From: JACKNG01 sp050184115
Lineage (GTDB): Bacteria > Pseudomonadota > Gammaproteobacteria > Ga0077536
NCBI GenBank assembly: GCA_050184115.1
Contig: JBFXAQ010000010.1
Span: 160,116 to 224,115 of the forward strand
Length of the DNA stretch: 64,000 nt
Direction: 5' to 3'
Shown here: positions 37,298 through 44,079 of the stretch, one piece after another
How positions within the stretch are numbered: the first letter of the stretch is position 1
Layout: every line of letters starts with the position of its first letter
Program-made: the position numbers and the translations under genes
Notes under the pieces: generated by a model
Database searches by the model: none
Told to the model about the DNA's origin: nothing
The model's input: only the letters and a program-made list of their open reading frames with translations

Positions 37298-37302
37298 ACG
37301 CG

Positions 37303-38544
37303 ATGCCGTCCCATCCTCGAGCGCGTGTCATTGTCGCCGGCGGCTCGCTCGCCGGGTTGATCGTCGCGGCATTGCTGCGCCGTGCCGGCATGGCGGTCAC
37401 CATCCTGGAGCGCTCGCGCACCGATCTCGCTGCGCGTGGTGCCGGTATCGTCGTCCACGACGCCTTGTTCGAAGCCCTGGACGGGGCCGGCGTGGACCGT
37501 GGCCACACGGCGAACATCCACTCGGGCGGCCGACAGGTGTTCAACAACCAGGGTGCCATCGTCGCGCGGCGGACAATGGAACAGCAATTCACGGCCTGGG
37601 GCACGGTCTACCGACTGCTGCGCCGGATCTTCCCGAGTAGTGACTACCACCTGGGCCGCACGGTAACTGCAACGTATGGGGACGGGAAGCAGGTCGTCGT
37701 CGAAACGGCTGACGGGGACAACTTCACGGCTGATTGGCTGATCGCGGCAGACGGTTCGCGCTCGAGCCTGCGTCGTGACATCCCCGGTACGGCGGCGCCG
37801 CATTACGCGGGTTACGTGGCCTGGCGCGGACTGGTGCTCGAGTCGGCCCTCGATACCGCCGATCGCGAGCTGCTGGGCAGCCGCATGAGTTTCGCCTTGC
37901 CGCCGGGCGAGCACATGCTGTGCTACCTCGTGGCGGGACCCGAGGACGACCTCCGACCGGGTCATCGCTGGTACAACTGGGTGTGGTACCGCGGTGCCGA
38001 TGCCGACCTTGAATTGCCACGTCTGACGACCGGCGTGGACGGCACCCGTTACGACGACGGCATCCCGCCACACGCAATTGCGCCGGCCGCGGTCGCGGCC
38101 ATGCGGGACGCGGCCCTGACACGACTGCCACCCGTGTTTCGGGCGGTCATCGCCGCAACACCGCAACCGTTCCTGCAGGTCGTCAACGACGCCATGACCG
38201 CCCGCATGGTCCATGGCCGGGTGATTCTGATCGGCGACGCGGCATTCACGGCGCGTCCGCACGTCGGGCTGGGTGTCTCGAAGGCAGCAGGCGACGCCTA
38301 TACGCTGATGCAGGCGCTGACCGAGCCGGACGCCGACGTCGCGCTGCGGCGCTGGGAAGACGCCCGGGTTCGCTTCGGCACGGCGGCCGTGGCCTGGGGA
38401 CGGCGCCTGGGCAGTTACATCGGCGCGATCGCCGACACCCCCGATGCGCGAGCCCTGGCCGCGTATTACGCCGAACCGGAGGCGGTGATGGAACAGGTCG
38501 CCACGGCTCATCCTGAGCACTTCCTGCATGATGGCGGAACTTGA
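37303..38544 (+). CDS. FAD-dependent monooxygenase (2,6-dihydroxypyridine hydroxylase-like)
   Basis: A 413-aa class A flavoprotein hydroxylase. The N-terminal dinucleotide fold VIVAGGSLAGLIVAALLRRA with the downstream Glu (ILERS), the DG motif LIAADGSRSSLR, and GDAAFTARPHVGLG are all present. The GGSLAGL variant and the final motif resemble 2,6-dihydroxypyridine 3-hydroxylase. It is divergent from soxC across an AT-rich gap; substrate unknown and a link to sulfur metabolism is not evident. Confidence 0.82.
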   Translation: MPSHPRARVIVAGGSLAGLIVAALLRRAGMAVTILERSRTDLAARGAGIVVHDALFEALDGAGVDRGHTANIHSGGRQVFNNQGAIVARRTMEQQFTAWGTVYRLLRRIFPSSDYHLGRTVTATYGDGKQVVVETADGDNFTADWLIAADGSRSSLRRDIPGTAAPHYAGYVAWRGLVLESALDTADRELLGSRMSFALPPGEHMLCYLVAGPEDDLRPGHRWYNWVWYRGADADLELPRLTTGVDGTRYDDGIPPHAIAPAAVAAMRDAALTRLPPVFRAVIAATPQPFLQVVNDAMTARMVHGRVILIGDAAFTARPHVGLGVSKAAGDAYTLMQALTEPDADVALRRWEDARVRFGTAAVAWGRRLGSYIGAIADTPDARALAAYYAEPEAVMEQVATAHPEHFLHDGGT

Positions 38545-38596
38545 ACGGTGGTAGCAAACATTCGCGGACGCAGTGCGGGTCGCCGATATAATTTCG

Positions 38597-38612
38597 CATA
38601 ATGTATATTATG
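38597..38612. promoter_or_regulatory. AT-rich palindrome CATAAT-N4-ATTATG between convergent genes
   Basis: A perfect 6+6 inverted repeat, preceded by a consensus TATAAT (38587-38592) on the plus strand. It lies where two converging genes end, an unusual place for a promoter-operator, and could drive an RNA antisense to the secretin gene. Confidence 0.4.
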
Positions 38613-38625
38613 TTAAATAATCGAT

Positions 38626-38654
38626 GCGCGGGTATCCGCTGCCCGAGCCCGCGC
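38626..38654 (-). terminator. Candidate terminator of the secretin operon
   Basis: GCGCGGG pairs with CCCGCGC across a 15-nt loop, followed on the minus strand by ATCGATTATTT. Located 14 nt after the secretin stop codon. The U-tract is weak. Confidence 0.5.
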
Positions 38655-38667
38655 GGTCGGCGGTCGT

Positions 38668-40056
38668 TCAGTCCACCAGGTTGAGGTTGCTCTCAGTGGC
38701 GGCCATGGGCGTTGCCGCAAGGCCGGCTTCGCAGGCCCCCTCCGCGCACGGTCCAGACGGCATGCGCCGCGTCAAGGGCGCCGGCGCGAGTTCCGGGTAG
38801 GCCTCGATGCGATGGCTCTCCGGTGGCGCACTGCCAGGCTCGACGATGCGTGGCGTGATCAGCACCACCGTCTCGGTGTTCAGGCTGAGCGCCTCGTCAT
38901 TGCTGAACAGCTTACCCACCAGCGGCACTTCGCGCAGGACCGGCACGCCCTGGCGGCGGTCCGACTTGGTCGTGCGCATCAGGCCGCCGATGAAGATCGG
39001 CTGGCCATCGGCGGCCAGCAACTGGGTCGTCACCTCGGTCGTGCTCACCGACGGGATGCCGTCCGATACCGACCCCGTGCTCACCTCCGGGTGGATTTCC
39101 ATCATGATGCGGCCGCTGCGGTCGACGAAGGGCGTGACCTTGAGGATGACCCCGGACTCGATGAAATCGACGCTCTCGGTGGTGACCTGGTTGATGGTGG
39201 TGGTGACCCGGTAACCGATACGATCGCCGATCACGACCTCGGCCTCCTGGTGCTCCAGGGCGAGCAGCTTGGGTGTCGACAAGGTGCGCACGCGGCCATC
39301 CTCGTCGAGCGCGTTCAGGGCGGCCTCGACGTTGGCACTGACCAGGGTCATGAACAGGCCCGGCGTACCCGGCGTCGCCAGGCCCTGGACGCCGAAAGCG
39401 CCGCCGCCCTTGTCGTGCGAGAACAGCCGCGTCCAGTCGAGACCGTAGGTCTGGGTGCGGTCCAGCGTGACCTCGAGGATCTGCGCCTCGATCAGGATCT
39501 GCACCGGCTGGCGATCGACCTCGGCCAGGATGCGTTCGACGCGGGCAAGGAAGTCCGGCTTGTCCTCGACCACCAGCAGCCGTCGCTCCGGCACCGCCGT
39601 GACCTTGCCGTAGCGCGACAGGTGATTGACGAGGATCTCCTGCATGCCGGTCGGATCGGTGTACTGGACCTTGAACGCGCGCACCTCGGTGAGACTGTCG
39701 GCGCGTTCGCGGCCGGCGTCCTCACGGTTGACGACGTAATAGTTGCCGTCCTTGTGTTCGACGGCGAAACCGGCCGCCGCCGCGACCGCGCGCACGGCTT
39801 CGTCGACGGTGACATCGTAGAGACTGACCGACACCTCGCCGCTCACCCCCGCCCCGACCAGCACGTTCACCTGGCCCTGGCGCGAGAGGGTCTCGAACAG
39901 TTCGGCGACATCACCGTGTTGAACCGACAGCGACAACCGCCCGGCGTCGGCCGCCGCGGCAGCGGTCGCGGCCAGGGCGAAAAACGCGACCAGCATCCCG
40001 TGCGCCATGGCGCGGACGCGTTTGCGGCCGGGCCGGGTATCAGGGCACGGCGACAT
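38668..40056 (-). CDS. Outer-membrane secretin (MshL/PilQ-like)
   Basis: A 462-aa protein forming the outer-membrane pore of a type IV pilus. A signal peptide (about 17-36) is followed by an STN domain (about 45-95), an N-domain (about 120-190) and the secretin domain (about 200-410) with TQLLAADGQPIFIGGLM and VPVLREVPLVGKLFSN near its end. Size and position fit MshL better than PilQ, which is larger with AMIN domains. ATG at 40056 has GGAGGAGG upstream. Last gene of pilus unit 3. Confidence 0.88.
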   Translation of the reverse strand: MSPCPDTRPGRKRVRAMAHGMLVAFFALAATAAAAADAGRLSLSVQHGDVAELFETLSRQGQVNVLVGAGVSGEVSVSLYDVTVDEAVRAVAAAAGFAVEHKDGNYYVVNREDAGRERADSLTEVRAFKVQYTDPTGMQEILVNHLSRYGKVTAVPERRLLVVEDKPDFLARVERILAEVDRQPVQILIEAQILEVTLDRTQTYGLDWTRLFSHDKGGGAFGVQGLATPGTPGLFMTLVSANVEAALNALDEDGRVRTLSTPKLLALEHQEAEVVIGDRIGYRVTTTINQVTTESVDFIESGVILKVTPFVDRSGRIMMEIHPEVSTGSVSDGIPSVSTTEVTTQLLAADGQPIFIGGLMRTTKSDRRQGVPVLREVPLVGKLFSNDEALSLNTETVVLITPRIVEPGSAPPESHRIEAYPELAPAPLTRRMPSGPCAEGACEAGLAATPMAATESNLNLVD

Positions 40057-40447
40057 AATCCCCTCCTCCGACCAGCGGCGGCGGTTCGTCCAGGCTCAGG
40101 TCGATGCGTTCGGCGCCGCGCCGAAAGATCGCCGCGCGTTCGTCGACCGCTATCAACTCGAAGCCGCGGTAGCGCTCGCCGAGGGCGACGCTGACGCCGT
40201 CGATGTTGACCATCGAACGTGGCCCGGCGCGCAATGTCATCAGCAGGCGCCCCTGCCAGGGCGGCAAGGCCGGAACGAGCGGCGCGGACGGCGCGCTGGC
40301 GGTCGGCGCCGCGGTCGCGTGCGGCTGCTCGAAGGGATCGCGGCTGAGCGTGGCGGCGACCAGTGACGCCGGCCACCACGGCAGGCAGGACAGCACCGCG
40401 AGCAGTGCCGCGCGGCCGAGCCGAGCGTTGACCAGGGCATCGTTCAT
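40040..40447 (-). CDS. MshK-like pilus assembly protein
   Basis: A 135-aa protein with an N-terminal hydrophobic segment (about 10-31) ending in AATLSRDPFEQP. The middle is Ala/Pro-rich and the C-terminus is a small beta domain with MVNIDGVSVALGERYRGFELIAVD, the HDP/PilP-type fold found in MshK and GspC-like proteins. Probably bridges inner-membrane proteins to the secretin. Overlaps the secretin gene by 17 nt. Confidence 0.7.
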   Translation of the reverse strand: MNDALVNARLGRAALLAVLSCLPWWPASLVAATLSRDPFEQPHATAAPTASAPSAPLVPALPPWQGRLLMTLRAGPRSMVNIDGVSVALGERYRGFELIAVDERAAIFRRGAERIDLSLDEPPPLVGGGDYVAVP

Positions 40448-40998
40448 CAGGTCTCCTCGGCGCGGTAGGCGGCCAGGGTCAGGGTCAGCCGCCGCTCACC
40501 GTCCGTCGCCGGCAGCGGCTCGATCACCACCGCCTTGACGGCAACGCGGCGGAGTTCGCTCTCTACCGCGCTCAACCAATCGTGGAGCGCACCGTAGCGA
40601 CCCTCCACCTCGACGACGTAGGACATCTCCTCGAACCCGCCGATGATCGCCGGCACGGCCGGTGACACCTGCAGCAGGCGCAATTCGCGTGGCCGCGCGC
40701 GGCGGTCGAGCTCGCCGATCAGGTAGGCCACCATGTTCCCCGCCGGCACTGCCGGCGCGGCGTCGCGCAGACTGGCGGCGTACGCAGCACGCTCTGCGCG
40801 CAACGCGTCGAGGCGCTGCTGCAGGCTGGCGGCGTCCTCGTCCGCGCCGAGATCGGCGAGTTCGGCGCGCAGCTGCTGGCGCTCGGCCAGCGGTCGTTTG
40901 AACGCGTAGAGATGGCCGGCCACGCCGGTCAGGCCGAACAAGGCCGTGACGAGCACACCGAGCATGGCCGGTCGCACCTGTACGAGCAGGTCGATCAC
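40447..40998 (-). CDS. PilO/MshJ-like inner-membrane pilus protein
   Basis: A 183-aa protein with one N-terminal membrane helix (about 12-33), a coiled coil (about 36-80, rich in Leu, Arg and Glu) and a ferredoxin-like C-terminal domain (SYVVEVEGRYGALHDWLSAVESE). This is the PilO/GspM/MshJ plan. Starts overlap by 4 nt with the PilN-like gene upstream. Confidence 0.75.
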   Translation of the reverse strand: MIDLLVQVRPAMLGVLVTALFGLTGVAGHLYAFKRPLAERQQLRAELADLGADEDAASLQQRLDALRAERAAYAASLRDAAPAVPAGNMVAYLIGELDRRARPRELRLLQVSPAVPAIIGGFEEMSYVVEVEGRYGALHDWLSAVESELRRVAVKAVVIEPLPATDGERRLTLTLAAYRAEET

Positions 40999-41612
40999 CG
41001 CGCGCCCCCCGCTCCGTCGGTGTCCAGGGCCACCTCCAGGGCGAACTCGACCACTCCCTCGGCGGGACGCAGCGCGGAATGCACGACGCGCACGTCGGTC
41101 ACCGGCGCCGCGTCGAGGAGGCCGTCGACGAAACGGCCGAGGTCGGCATGGCTGCGGGCCGCACCGGTGATTTCCAGGTGTGCCTGCACCGCCACCCCGA
41201 TGGTACCCGCCACGGTCGCGGACGCGGTCGCTTCGGGGCCCTCGTGGGCGCTGCGGCCATACGCCCAGCGGCGCAACCAGATGCCGTCGTTGAGCGCGCC
41301 GTCGATGACCACGAACAGGGCGTGGGCGGCGAGCCCTGTGCGCAGTTGTGCGAGCGTGGACAGCAGGCCGCCATCGTGATCGCGCGCAGCCCGGGCGGCC
41401 TCGATCTCACCGAGCAGATTGTCGGTCAGCATGCGACCGGCCCGCGCCCGGCTGGTCTCGCTCTGCAATTGACCGAGCTCGCCGCGCACACGACCCAACC
41501 CCGCCCCACCCAGGGCCAGGGTGGCGGCGTACACCACCGCCACGGCCAGGGTCGCCAACCGCAGCCGCTGGCGCTGCCGGTACGACGCCGGGATGAGATC
41601 GAAATCAGCCAT
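40995..41612 (-). CDS. PilN-like inner-membrane pilus protein
   Basis: A 205-aa protein beginning MADFDLIPASYRQRQRLR, a short cytoplasmic tail with the conserved N/D-LIP motif that docks PilM, then one membrane helix (about 19-38), coiled coil and a periplasmic ferredoxin-like domain. Overlaps the PilM-like gene by 8 nt. Corresponds to MshI2 or the C-terminal part of GspL. Confidence 0.78.
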   Translation of the reverse strand: MADFDLIPASYRQRQRLRLATLAVAVVYAATLALGGAGLGRVRGELGQLQSETSRARAGRMLTDNLLGEIEAARAARDHDGGLLSTLAQLRTGLAAHALFVVIDGALNDGIWLRRWAYGRSAHEGPEATASATVAGTIGVAVQAHLEITGAARSHADLGRFVDGLLDAAPVTDVRVVHSALRPAEGVVEFALEVALDTDGAGGAR

Positions 41613-42720
41613 GAGCGAGCAGTCCGCGCAGCGCGAGGCCGGCGCTGACGGCGATGCCGGGCAGGGGTTCGCGTGCCAGGCGCTGCCAGTCGTCGCTGGC
41701 GACATCGAAGCCGTAGAAGGGATTGATGGTCTCCACCGGCACCTCGACCATGGCCTGCAGCAGGCGATCGACACCAGCACACCGGGCGACGCTGCCGAGC
41801 AGGTAGATGCGGTCGATGGCGCCGCCACGGGTCTCGGCGGCGGTGTAGACGAGCACCTTCTTGACCTGTTCGGCGAGACGCAGGAAGGCCGGCTTGAGGA
41901 TGTCGAGCAGCGCCTGCGCGAACTCGCGACCGGCTTGCGGCAGATCGGGATCGAGCCCGATGCCGTAGCGCCGCAGCAAGCGGCCGGCCTCCTCGGTGCT
42001 CACCTCCAGGGCGTCCTCGATGGTGCCAAGCACGGCGTCCATGCCGAACTCGATACTGCGATCGAGCAGCAGATCGCGATCCCACAACACCGTGACGAAG
42101 GATGCCGGGCCGCCGAAATTGATGCTCATGATCTTGTTGCCGTCGCGCTGATCGTGAACCGCCGCGAGCAGGCGCTTGATGGCGACCGGGCCGACCTCCA
42201 GCGCGCGCACGTCGAGCCGCGCCGCGCGCAGGACGTCGAGCAGGGCGACGACTTCGTCGCGCGGGGCGTAGGCAACGAGCGCGGCACGATCCGTCATCTC
42301 TTCGCTCTTCGGCCGGATCGGCAGGTAGTCGAGCACGGCATTGGCGATGTCGGCCTGCTGTTCGCGCAGCGCCGCGACGATGGCGGTGCCGTCGTCCTGC
42401 CCCACGGTGCGGCGGTAGGGCACGAAACGCAGGGTCACGCGGCCGGGCGGCAGCGCCGCGATGACACGCCGCCCGCGGAATCCGCCGCGACGCAACACGG
42501 GATCGATGGTTCGGGCCAGGGCCGCGCCGTCGGCCAGGACCGCCTCGCGCGCTGCCGGGTAGGCGACCGAGGCGGCAGCCTGGACACAGGGTTGCGTGCC
42601 GCCGGTGAACTGCACCAGGTTGACCCGTTCGGTGCCGAAATCGAGGCCTATCGGGCCCGCCCGCAGACGGCGCGACAGGCCGACAGTGGCAGCCGGGTTC
42701 CGTTGCAGGTGGGCGTCCAT
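41605..42720 (-). CDS. PilM-like actin-fold pilus assembly ATPase (MshI-like)
   Basis: A 371-aa cytoplasmic protein with the FtsA/PilM fold: IGLDFGTERVNLVQF (phosphate 1), VALPPGRVTLRFVPY-type strand, NFGGPASFVTVLWDRDLLLDRSIEFG (phosphate 2) and IYLLGSVARCAGVDRLLQ (adenosine motif). It should dock the PilN-like tail at the inner membrane. Starts 3 nt after the upstream GGDEF gene ends. Confidence 0.82.
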   Translation of the reverse strand: MDAHLQRNPAATVGLSRRLRAGPIGLDFGTERVNLVQFTGGTQPCVQAAASVAYPAAREAVLADGAALARTIDPVLRRGGFRGRRVIAALPPGRVTLRFVPYRRTVGQDDGTAIVAALREQQADIANAVLDYLPIRPKSEEMTDRAALVAYAPRDEVVALLDVLRAARLDVRALEVGPVAIKRLLAAVHDQRDGNKIMSINFGGPASFVTVLWDRDLLLDRSIEFGMDAVLGTIEDALEVSTEEAGRLLRRYGIGLDPDLPQAGREFAQALLDILKPAFLRLAEQVKKVLVYTAAETRGGAIDRIYLLGSVARCAGVDRLLQAMVEVPVETINPFYGFDVASDDWQRLAREPLPGIAVSAGLALRGLLAHG

Positions 42721-42722
42721 GG

Positions 42723-43874
42723 TCAGCTCGCCGCCGCGGCCTGTCGCACCGGGCGCGGCTCGCGCGCGTGCTTGACCTCGTAGAGGCGACCATCGGCCTG
42801 GCGGTAGAGCCGATCGAGATCGTACCCCTCCCCCAACGCGATGCCGGCCACGCCGAAACTCATGCCAACCGGCTGGCCGCCGGTCACCTTGAGCAGTGCC
42901 GGGTGCTCCCGTACCGCGTCAACGGCGCGCGCGATGCGTTCCGCGCAATCGTCACCGACCTGGAAGACGACGAACTCGTCGCCGCCCGAGCGGAACACGT
43001 AGCCGCTCTCGCCGATGGCGCCGTCGAGACTGACCGTGACGACCTTGAGCACGAGGTCGCCGAAATCGTGCCCCCAGCCGTCGTTCAGCTGTTTGAAATC
43101 GTCGAGATCGATGACGGCGACGTTGAAGCGGGCCGCCGGCGTGTCGGCATATCCGGCATGCAGCTGCGCCGCGGCGTCGCGCATGTAGCGGCGGTTCCAG
43201 GCGCCGGTCAGCGCGTCGCGGTTGGACAATTCGAAGAGGTTCTCGCGGGCGACCTCCAGCGCATGGTGGGCACGCAGATCGTTGCGCCGCACGTGCACGC
43301 TGCGCATGACCAGCAGCAGGCTGATCGAGGCCGCGCCGAGCATGAGGAACTGCAGGGTATAGAGCGTTTCCGGCGCGAAGCGCTGGTGCACACCACCGAC
43401 CGAGAGCGACATCATCAGGTAGACGAGCAGGGTCACGGCGAGGGCCTCGCGCACGCCCCAGGGCACCATCGGCACCGCCATGAACAACAGCACCACGTTC
43501 GACAGCAGCAGCGTGCTGAACATGCGCGTCTCGTGGGCGATGAAGACGAACGCGGTGGCGCTCACCACCAGCAGCGTGATGCCGAGCATGTGCAGGGCGC
43601 GCAGGTCGTCGACCTGGCGTACCGACAGGTGCACGTGCAACGCCAGCGCCGCCACGGCGAGGTAACCGTAGAGATACTCGTTGCGGAAGCCGAACTCGAG
43701 ACACAGCGGGATGCCGGCCATGACCAGCGACAGCATCACCAGGCTCATCGCCGCGAGCCCGGTGCGCGTCTCCCCCAGCAGGCGCTCGCGGGCGTACGCC
43801 GCGACCTGCGGATCGTCGAACTCGGTGGCCGACCAGGCATCGGCCATGAAGGTCTTCAAACGGGCGAGAAGCAA
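42723..43874 (-). CDS. Six-helix membrane diguanylate cyclase (GGDEF)
   Basis: Makes c-di-GMP. Six predicted membrane helices (about residues 40-190) form an unassigned sensor; the GGDEF domain (about 214-375) has NRDALTGAWNRRYM, DLDDFKQLND and an intact GGDEF at 297-301. The TTG at 43874, 8 nt after AAGGAGG, is preferred to the longer open frame; 383 aa. It heads pilus unit 3, directly upstream of the PilM-like gene, so c-di-GMP synthesis is built into the pilus operon. Confidence 0.87.
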   Translation of the reverse strand: MLLARLKTFMADAWSATEFDDPQVAAYARERLLGETRTGLAAMSLVMLSLVMAGIPLCLEFGFRNEYLYGYLAVAALALHVHLSVRQVDDLRALHMLGITLLVVSATAFVFIAHETRMFSTLLLSNVVLLFMAVPMVPWGVREALAVTLLVYLMMSLSVGGVHQRFAPETLYTLQFLMLGAASISLLLVMRSVHVRRNDLRAHHALEVARENLFELSNRDALTGAWNRRYMRDAAAQLHAGYADTPAARFNVAVIDLDDFKQLNDGWGHDFGDLVLKVVTVSLDGAIGESGYVFRSGGDEFVVFQVGDDCAERIARAVDAVREHPALLKVTGGQPVGMSFGVAGIALGEGYDLDRLYRQADGRLYEVKHAREPRPVRQAAAAS

Positions 43875-43897
43875 TGGGCGGCCCTCCTTGGGGCTAA

Positions 43898-43926
43898 CTA
43901 GCGGCCCGGCGGACCCGGTTCTTAAG
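43898..43926 (-). promoter_or_regulatory. Sigma-28-like promoter of pilus unit 3
   Basis: On the minus strand CTTAAG (43926-43921), 15 nt, GCCGCTAG (43905-43898), compared with the FliA consensus TAAAGTTT-N11-GCCGATAA. The ribosome-binding site and TTG start follow at once. Shared layout with the promoters at 49543-49570 and 56903-56930. The rest of the 43875-44079 gap shows nothing. Confidence 0.45.
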
Positions 43927-44079
43927 CGGCACCTGGCGCGGACGCGGCAGGAACGATGCACCGCCACGCACCGCGCGCGGTACCGTGCGCCGCGAACGTC
44001 ACGCGAATCTCGCGGCGCCGAACGTCGGGCGGGTGCACGAGCGCTGGCGGGCCCGGCGCCGGTGCCCAGCCGCGCACCG

